From assembly GCA_046566095.1 (NCBI GenBank), contig JBKHXI010000051.1:1-5760 (forward strand): 5,760 nucleotides of DNA, given 5' to 3'. Positions 1-4,531 of the stretch are shown piece after piece; position 1 is the stretch's first letter, and every line of letters begins with the position of its first letter. Source of the stretch: CAMPJU01 sp046566095. GTDB lineage: Bacteria > Pseudomonadota > Gammaproteobacteria > Xanthomonadales > Xanthomonadaceae. The notes beneath the pieces are model-generated. The model saw nothing but the letters and a program-made list of their open reading frames with translations. It did not search any database and had not been told where the DNA came from. The position numbers and the translations under genes were made by a program.

Positions 1-632
1 ACGTATTCCTCGGCCTGGAAGAACAGGAACAGCAGGCCGAGCAGGATCGTCAGGCCCAGGAACACCAGCAGCTTGGTGCGCTGCGCGGCCTTGAGCGCAT
101 GGTGGGCGATGGTGACGGTCACGCCCGAGCTCAGCAGGATCAGGGTGTTGAGCAGCGGCAGGCCCCAGGCCGGGATGGTCTGGAACTCGCCCCCGACCGC
201 GCCCGGGCCGCTGCTCGGCCATGCCGAGGCGAACTCCGGCCACAGCACCGCGTTGGTGCTCATGCCGTCGCCCATGCCGCCCAGCCACGGCAGCGCGTAC
301 TGGCGCGCGTAGAACAGCGCGCCGAAGAACGCGGCGAAGAACATCACTTCCGAGAAGATGAACCACATCATCCCCATGCGGAACGAGATGTCGACCTGGC
401 GGTTGTAGCGGCCGGCCAGCGATTCGCGGATCACGTCGCCGAACCAGAAGAACAGGGTCGCGGCCACGCCGCTCACGCCCAGCAGGAACAGCCACTTGCC
501 CCAGGCCGCGTCGTTGAGCCAGCTGGCCAGCCCGAGCATCGCCATGAACAGCGTGATCGACCCGATGAACGGCCACCTGCTGTGGTGCGGCACGTAGTAG
601 ACGTCGGCGTCGTGGGCGGTGGGTTGGGCCAT
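1..632 (-). CDS. coxC: Cytochrome c oxidase subunit III (partial, C-terminus beyond window)
   Basis: Subunit III of the aa3-type haem-copper oxidase, an inner-membrane subunit without redox centres that stabilises subunit I and helps proton uptake. The window holds 210 codons from ATG at 632; the C-terminal part lies beyond position 1. Hydrophobic spans fall at about residues 22-40, 46-64, 84-107, 158-176 and 188-206, fitting the first five of the usual seven helices. Family signatures are FSEVMFF with Glu95 (the conserved membrane carboxylate), the NT..LLSSGVTVT..HH stretch at about 162-178, and QAEEY at 206-210. A GGAAG ribosome site at 642-646 lies 9 bases before the ATG, which decides the start. 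It is the last gene of the operon visible here, 16 bases after ctaG. No frameshift is seen. The assignment is very secure. Confidence 0.97.
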   Translation of the reverse strand, partial: MAQPTAHDADVYYVPHHSRWPFIGSITLFMAMLGLASWLNDAAWGKWLFLLGVSGVAATLFFWFGDVIRESLAGRYNRQVDISFRMGMMWFIFSEVMFFAAFFGALFYARQYALPWLGGMGDGMSTNAVLWPEFASAWPSSGPGAVGGEFQTIPAWGLPLLNTLILLSSGVTVTIAHHALKAAQRTKLLVFLGLTILLGLLFLFFQAEEY

Positions 633-648
633 GGTCGGTGTCTTCCGG

Positions 649-1206
649 TCAGGGTGCCGCGTGCGCGCCGGCGGGCTTGAGCGCGGCGGTCAGCGCATCG
701 TTCTTGAAGAAGGTGTAGGACAGGGTCAGGGTCTTGATGTCGGCCGGCAGGTCCGGATCGACGATGAAGCGCACCGGCATGTCGCGCGCTTCGCCCGCGG
801 CCAGGGTCTGCGCGGTGAAGCAGAAGCACTCGGTCTTGGTGAAGTGGCCCGAGGCCCGCGCCGGCGCCACCGAGGGCACGGCGCTGCCGACGATCGCGCG
901 GTCGGAGGTGTTGCGCGCGAAGTAGGTGGTCTCGTACAGCTGGCCCGGGCGCACCTGCATGCTGGTCACTTCCGGACGGAACTGCCAGGGCAGCTTCGAG
1001 TTCACGCCGCCGTCGAATTCGACGGTGACCAGCCGGTCCTCGGCCACGGCCTTGCCGCTGGCCTGGCCCGCGCTCTGCTCCAGGCGGATGCCGAACACCT
1101 TCTCGCAGGCGATCCGGTACAGCGGGATCAGCGCGAACGAGAAGCCGAACGCGGCCAGCGCTACGGCGGCGAGCTTCCAGCTGCCGGCGGCCTTGCCCGC
1201 GCTCAT
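649..1206 (-). CDS. ctaG: Cytochrome c oxidase assembly protein CtaG/Cox11 (CuB copper chaperone)
   Basis: A 185-residue protein of the Cox11/CtaG family, which delivers copper to the CuB site of oxidase subunit I. It is anchored in the inner membrane with its copper-binding domain in the periplasm. A short cytoplasmic tail (1-9) is followed by one membrane span (about 10-28). Cys34 sits just after the span in the YRIAC context, and the family hallmark CFCF carries Cys127 and Cys129; these three cysteines are the expected copper ligands. The rest (about 55-175) reads as the immunoglobulin-like beta domain, with conserved LPWQF and a late YTFF motif. Length is normal for the family. The ATG overlaps the stop of the preceding small gene by four bases (ATGA), implying translational coupling. 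A GGGGTG stretch about 9 bases upstream may serve as ribosome site. Not to be confused with the unrelated Bacillus CtaG (caa3 assembly). Confidence 0.97.
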   Translation of the reverse strand: MSAGKAAGSWKLAAVALAAFGFSFALIPLYRIACEKVFGIRLEQSAGQASGKAVAEDRLVTVEFDGGVNSKLPWQFRPEVTSMQVRPGQLYETTYFARNTSDRAIVGSAVPSVAPARASGHFTKTECFCFTAQTLAAGEARDMPVRFIVDPDLPADIKTLTLSYTFFKNDALTAALKPAGAHAAP

Positions 1207-1343
1207 CGGCCGATCACCCCGCTGGCCAGGAACGCGACGTAGATCGCAATCGCGATCCCGCCCACGACCAGCGCCGTGCGCCGCGCGGCCCTGCGGCGCG
1301 CGGCGACATCGGCATCGGTCATCGGCGGGCGGGCCGGCTGCAT
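1203..1343 (-). CDS. Small single-span membrane protein, probable cytochrome oxidase small assembly protein
   Basis: A 46-residue gene from ATG at 1343, four bases after the coxA stop, ending in an ATGA overlap with ctaG. The first part (1-22) is hydrophilic and Arg-rich (ARRRAARR), followed by one hydrophobic span at about 23-42 (VVGGIAIAIYVAFLASGV) and a three-residue tail. The Arg cluster before the span predicts an N-in, C-out topology. Tiny one-span proteins in this position between coxA and ctaG occur in many beta- and gammaproteobacteria and are annotated as cytochrome oxidase small assembly proteins; that label rests here on position, size and topology, not on a recognised catalytic motif. 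The start at 1343 is preferred because a GAG lies 7 bases upstream; a second ATG at 1322 would give 39 residues and has no ribosome site. An in-frame ATG at 1391 lies inside coxA and is less likely. Confidence 0.8.
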   Translation of the reverse strand: MQPARPPMTDADVAARRRAARRTALVVGGIAIAIYVAFLASGVIGR

Positions 1344-1347
1344 CGGA

Positions 1348-2982
1348 TCACTCGTAGTCCAGGTGGGCGAAGTCGCCATGGGCCAGGTCACCGTCGCGGA
1401 TCACCGGCGGCCGGGTGAAGGTGTGGTGCGGCGCCGGCGAGGGCACGGTCCACTCCAGGCCGCGCGCGGCCTCCCAGGCGCGGGCTTCGGCGACGGCGCC
1501 GTGCTTCTTCGAATGCCACAGGATGGCGAACATCATGAACGGGGTGACGAACATGCCGAAGGCGCCGATCGAGCTGATCAGGTTCCAGTCGGCGAACACC
1601 ATGTTGTAGTCCGGGATCCGGCGCGGCATGCCCGCAAGGCCCAGGAAGTGCTGCGGGAAGAACAGCAGGTTGACGAACACGATCGTCCACCAGAAGTGCA
1701 CCTTGCCCCAGAACTCGCTGTACATGCGCCCGGTCCACTTCGGCCACCAGTAATACACGGCCGCGATGATCGAGAACAGCGCGCCGGTCACCAGCACGTA
1801 GTGGAAGTGCGCGACCACGAAGTAGGTGTCGTGGTACTGGAAGTCGGCGGGCACGATCGCCAGCATCAGCCCGGAGAAGCCGCCGATGGTGAACAGGATG
1901 ATGAAGCCCAGCGCCCACAGCATCGGCGTCTCGAAGCTCAGCGAGCCGCCCCAGAGGGTGCTGACCCAGTTGAACACCTTCACCCCGGTGGGCACCGCGA
2001 TCAGCATGGTCGCGAACATGAAGTAGATCTCGCCGCCCAGCGGCATGCCCACGGTGAACATGTGGTGGGCCCAGACGATGAAGCTCAGGAACGCGATCGC
2101 CGCGATCGCGTAGACCATCGCCTGGTAGCCGAACAGCGGCTTGCGCGCGAACGTCGGCAGGATCTCGGACACGATCCCGAACGCCGGCAGGATCATGATG
2201 TAGACCTCGGGGTGCCCGAAGAACCAGAAGATGTGCTGGAACATCACCGGGTCGCCGCCGCCTGCGGCGTTGAAGAAGCTGGTGGCGAAGAACTTGTCGG
2301 TGAGCAGCATGGTCACCGCGCCCGCCAGCACCGGCATGACCGCGATCAGCAGGAACGCGGTGATCAGCCACGACCAGCAGAAGATCGGCATCTTCAGCAG
2401 GTCGATGCCCGGCGCGCGCATGTTGAGGATGGTGGCGATGACGTTGATCGCGCCCATGATCGAGCTGATGCCCATCATGTGGATGGCGAAGATGGTCAGG
2501 GCCACGTTCGAGCCGCCCTGCAGCGACAGCGGCGGGTACAGCGTCCAGCCCGCGGCCGGGGCGCCGCCCGGCAGGAACAGGGTCAGCAGCAGCAGGGTGA
2601 AGGCGAACGGCAGGATCCAGAACGACCAGTTGTTCATTCTGGGAAGGGCCATGTCCGGCGCGCCGATCTGCAGCGGCACCATCCAGTTGGCCAAGCCGAC
2701 GAACGCCGGCATCACCCCGCCGAAGATCATCACCAGCGCGTGCATGGTGGTCATCTGGTTGAAGAACTCGGGGCTGACGTGCTGCAGGCCCGGGACCGCC
2801 AGCTCGGTGCGGATCACCACGCTCATCGCCGCGCCGATGATGAACATGATGAAGCTGAAGATCAGGTAGAGCGTGCCGATGTCCTTGTGGTTCGTGGAGA
2901 AGAACCAGCGCTCGACGAAGCCCTGCTTGTGGCCATGGTGGTCGTCGTGGTGATCGGCGGCTGCGGGGTACGTGGCGGACAT
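1348..2982 (-). CDS. coxA: Cytochrome c oxidase subunit I (aa3-type, A1 haem-copper oxidase)
   Basis: The catalytic subunit (544 residues) reduces O2 to water and pumps protons across the inner membrane. About twelve hydrophobic spans cover residues 36 to 490. All ligands are visible: His81 and His394 (low-spin haem a), His392 (haem a3), His257, His306 and His307 (CuB), with Tyr261 placed for the His-Tyr cross-link in GHPEVY. The D channel is intact (Asp110, Asn117, Asn118, Glu259) and the K channel carries Lys335 in PTGVKVFNW. Glu in GHPEVY marks the A1 class. The soluble tail ends in the usual TVPSPAPHHTF region followed by a short acidic end. The N-terminus has a His/Asp cluster (residues 10-18). 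A GAGG at 2989-2992, 6 bases before the ATG, supports the start. It lies 56 bases after coxB in the same operon. No missing residues or frameshift. Confidence 0.99.
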   Translation of the reverse strand: MSATYPAAADHHDDHHGHKQGFVERWFFSTNHKDIGTLYLIFSFIMFIIGAAMSVVIRTELAVPGLQHVSPEFFNQMTTMHALVMIFGGVMPAFVGLANWMVPLQIGAPDMALPRMNNWSFWILPFAFTLLLLTLFLPGGAPAAGWTLYPPLSLQGGSNVALTIFAIHMMGISSIMGAINVIATILNMRAPGIDLLKMPIFCWSWLITAFLLIAVMPVLAGAVTMLLTDKFFATSFFNAAGGGDPVMFQHIFWFFGHPEVYIMILPAFGIVSEILPTFARKPLFGYQAMVYAIAAIAFLSFIVWAHHMFTVGMPLGGEIYFMFATMLIAVPTGVKVFNWVSTLWGGSLSFETPMLWALGFIILFTIGGFSGLMLAIVPADFQYHDTYFVVAHFHYVLVTGALFSIIAAVYYWWPKWTGRMYSEFWGKVHFWWTIVFVNLLFFPQHFLGLAGMPRRIPDYNMVFADWNLISSIGAFGMFVTPFMMFAILWHSKKHGAVAEARAWEAARGLEWTVPSPAPHHTFTRPPVIRDGDLAHGDFAHLDYE

Positions 2983-3038
2983 GGCCTACCTCGGAATGCG
3001 TGGGTCTGGCGTGCGTGGGCGGTCGCGGCGCGGCGCGC

Positions 3039-4040
3039 TCAGCCCGCGGCGGGGTCGGGCGCGGGCTCGCCCGCGGGCGGATCGGCCGGCGCGGCGTCGG
3101 GCTGCAGGCCCGGGGGCGCGGCCGGCTCCTCGCCCTGGATCACGTCCTCGACCATCTCCGGGTCGGGGCTGCGGGTGTCGGCCGCGGGGCCGCCCGGGGC
3201 GATCGCCGCCGGCGCGCCGTCGGCCGGCGCCGAATCGCGCTTGCGCGCCGCCAGCCACTGGTCGAACTCGGCGCGCGGCACCGCGCGCACCACGATCGGC
3301 ATGAAGCCGTGGTCCTTGCCGCACAGCTCCGCGCACTGGCCGCGGTAGACGCCCGGCTCCTTGATGTCGGTCCAGCCCTCGTTGACGAAGCCGGGGATCG
3401 CGTCCTGCTTCCAGCCCAGCGCCGGCACCCACCAGGCGTGGATCACGTCGTCGGCGGTGATCACGAAGCGGATCTTGGTGTCGGTCGGCAGCACCAGCTC
3501 GTTGTCGACGTCCAGCAGGTAGTGCGGGTGGTCGGCCGCGGTCGGGACCACGCCGCTCTGGCGCAGCTCCTCGCTGCGGCGGTCCAGGCGGCTGGTGAAC
3601 TCCACGCCCTCGCCCAGGAACTCGTACTTCCACATCCACTGGTAGCCGGTGACCTTGACCGTGATCTCGCTGTCGCGGGTGTCGTACATCGCGATCAGCT
3701 TGGCGGTGGCCGGCCAGGCCATGACCACCAGGATGATCACCGGCACCACGGTCCAGATCACCTCGGCGGTGGTGTTGTGGCTGAACTGGGCGGCGACCGC
3801 GCCCTTCGACTTGCGGAACCGGAACATGGCCACGGCCATGGCGCCGAACACGAGGATGCCGATGGCCACGCACACCCACAGCACGAACATGTGCGCGTCG
3901 TAGGCGTTCTGCGCGGTGGCGGTGACGCCGCGGCCCATGTTGAGCTGCCAGCGCTGCGGGTCGGCCTGCTGGGCCAGCGCCAGCGGCGCCCAGGCCAGCA
4001 TCGCGGCGACGGCGGCGATGCGCCCTGCCCACTGTTTCAT
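3039..4040 (-). CDS. coxB: Cytochrome c oxidase subunit II (CuA subunit) with acidic Pro/Ala-rich tail
   Basis: Subunit II (333 residues from ATG 4040) takes electrons from cytochrome c into the binuclear CuA centre. The N-terminus is a signal peptide: MKQWAGR, a hydrophobic core, and a likely cut after ALA (about residue 23). Two membrane spans follow at about 53-73 and 92-112. The periplasmic cupredoxin domain carries the aromatic YQWMWKY strip (133-139, the cytochrome c electron-entry region) and a complete CuA site: His201, Cys236, Glu238, Cys240, His244 and Met247. No C-terminal cytochrome c domain is present, so it is aa3, not caa3. Residues 270-333 form an unusual Pro/Ala-rich, strongly acidic extension. 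It is the first gene of the operon. Start choice is uncertain: an ATG at 4055 adds five residues (MKAGG); neither has a good ribosome site. An open frame reaching 4313 is judged non-coding upstream of these starts. Confidence 0.97.
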   Translation of the reverse strand: MKQWAGRIAAVAAMLAWAPLALAQQADPQRWQLNMGRGVTATAQNAYDAHMFVLWVCVAIGILVFGAMAVAMFRFRKSKGAVAAQFSHNTTAEVIWTVVPVIILVVMAWPATAKLIAMYDTRDSEITVKVTGYQWMWKYEFLGEGVEFTSRLDRRSEELRQSGVVPTAADHPHYLLDVDNELVLPTDTKIRFVITADDVIHAWWVPALGWKQDAIPGFVNEGWTDIKEPGVYRGQCAELCGKDHGFMPIVVRAVPRAEFDQWLAARKRDSAPADGAPAAIAPGGPAADTRSPDPEMVEDVIQGEEPAAPPGLQPDAAPADPPAGEPAPDPAAG

Positions 4041-4229
4041 GCCACCGGCTTTCATCACGTCGAGCCCCACAGGAGATTTCGGGAAAACAGCGATTGGCGC
4101 GGGAAGCGGCAAGCGGGATCCGGCGCGGCGCGCGCGGGCGGCGCGCGAACGCGCCCGGCCATCCCTAGCCGCGGCCCCGCCCTGCCCTGCTCTACGCGTT
4201 GCGGGGACCGCCGGATGAGCCGCACGGCC

Positions 4230-4245
4230 CGCGGCCCGGGCCGCG
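4230..4245. repeat. Perfect 16-base GC palindrome in the coxB leader
   Basis: CGCGGCCCGGGCCGCG at 4230-4245 equals its own reverse complement. It lies between the candidate cox promoter and coxB, so it would be in the mRNA leader. A perfect palindrome without loop is more like a protein-binding site than a terminator, and no T-run follows on either strand. In sequence made nearly only of G and C such palindromes arise by chance fairly often, so its function is uncertain. Confidence 0.3.
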
Positions 4246-4343
4246 CGCGACCCCGGCCGGGCCGGCGCCGGGCCCGCAACGCAATACGCTGGACTGGCCG
4301 CCGATCCCGCCATCCCGCCGCGACGGCCGCGGATAACTGCGAA

Positions 4344-4372
4344 ATGGTAGCCCCCGCCCCCCGTGGCGGCAA
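4344..4372 (-). promoter_or_regulatory. Candidate sigma70-type promoter for the cox operon
   Basis: Reading the minus strand, TTGCCG (4372-4367) and TACCAT (4349-4344) are separated by exactly 17 bases. Each matches four of six positions of the -35 and -10 consensus. This is the best-spaced promoter-like pair I found in the region, and the -10 sits in a rare AT-richer island. The spacer is almost pure G (two runs of six and five). Transcription would start near 4337, leaving a long leader before coxB. A nearer promoter cannot be excluded; this is motif matching only. Confidence 0.35.
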
Positions 4373-4424
4373 GCCGCGGGCCGCCCGCGCGCGGCCGCGC
4401 GACGCGCGTGCAGGGGACGCCCGG

Positions 4425-4457
4425 CCGTGCGTGCGACGCGTGCGCGGGCGCGCACGG
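4425..4457. repeat. Inverted repeat (10-base arms, one mismatch) upstream of putA
   Basis: The arms CCGTGCGTGC (4425-4434) and GCGCGCACGG (4448-4457) pair over ten positions with one mismatch, a G-T wobble in RNA, around a 13-base loop. It ends about 75 bases before the putA ATG and upstream of the -10-like box, so it would be untranscribed DNA for putA unless transcription starts earlier. It could be an operator or a chance product of GC-rich sequence. Confidence 0.3.
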
Positions 4458-4476
4458 GGCCTCGCGCGGGGTATGG

Positions 4477-4495
4477 AGCGGCCGTGGCGGCCGCT
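4477..4495. repeat. Inverted repeat overlapping the putA promoter region
   Basis: AGCGGCC (4477-4483) and GGCCGCT (4489-4495) are perfect reverse complements separated by GTGGC. The right arm shares its last base with the -10-like box TACACT (4495-4500), so a protein bound here would sit in the -10/-35 spacer of putA. This position is typical of a repressor or activator site. Chance occurrence is possible given the base composition. Confidence 0.35.
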
Positions 4496-4500
4496 ACACT
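4495..4500 (+). promoter_or_regulatory. -10-like box for putA
   Basis: TACACT matches four of six positions of the -10 consensus, including the important first two and last. It stands out in GC-rich surroundings, 31 bases before the putA ATG, giving a short leader of about 25 bases if used. No convincing -35 is found 16-18 bases upstream, which would fit an activator-dependent promoter or a false hit. Confidence 0.35.
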
Positions 4501-4531
4501 AGCCGGCTCGCCCACGGCACGCGCCGGCCCG

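Larger units (their letters stand above)
4041..4531. other. Divergent coxB-putA intergenic region
   Basis: About 490 bases between the starts of coxB (minus) and putA (plus). I see no protein with family features and no tRNA or rRNA. The sequence is extremely GC-rich and CpG-rich, with only a few AT-richer islands (about 4075-4096, 4277-4290 and 4331-4350). It holds a minus-strand promoter candidate (4344-4372), a -10-like box for putA (4495-4500), a 16-base palindrome (4230-4245) and two inverted repeats near putA (4425-4457 and 4477-4495). If the minus-strand promoter candidate is used, the cox mRNA has a leader of roughly 290 bases. Open frames crossing this area on both strands look like by-products of high GC. 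Confidence 0.7.

Noticed and set aside
2983..3038. Direct repeat TGCGTGGG (2997-3004 and 3012-3019) between coxB and coxA
   Set aside because: Only two 8-base copies in a short spacer that otherwise carries the coxA ribosome site; there is no hairpin with a T-run, so no support for a terminator or operator.
1276..3348. 690-codon plus-strand open frame opposite coxA
   Set aside because: The product is rich in His, Arg, Asp and Glu with no domain I recognise, and it is exactly antisense to CoxA, whose catalytic residues are all intact. It is a GC-bias shadow.
4041..4313. Extended CoxB reading frame starting at 4313
   Set aside because: The extra 91 residues are an Ala/Arg/Pro-rich stretch that would bury the clear signal peptide (MKQWAGR plus hydrophobic core) inside the protein. 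It is more likely untranslated leader.
4399..4440. Direct repeat GCGACGCG (4399-4406 and 4433-4440) upstream of putA
   Set aside because: Eight-base CG-rich repeats are expected by chance here, and the spacing and flanks suggest nothing further.
3000..4502. 500-codon plus-strand open frame spanning coxB antisense and the intergenic region
   Set aside because: It has no recognisable motifs and covers the reverse complement of coxB. The part in the intergenic region is Arg/Ala/Pro-rich, as expected from composition.
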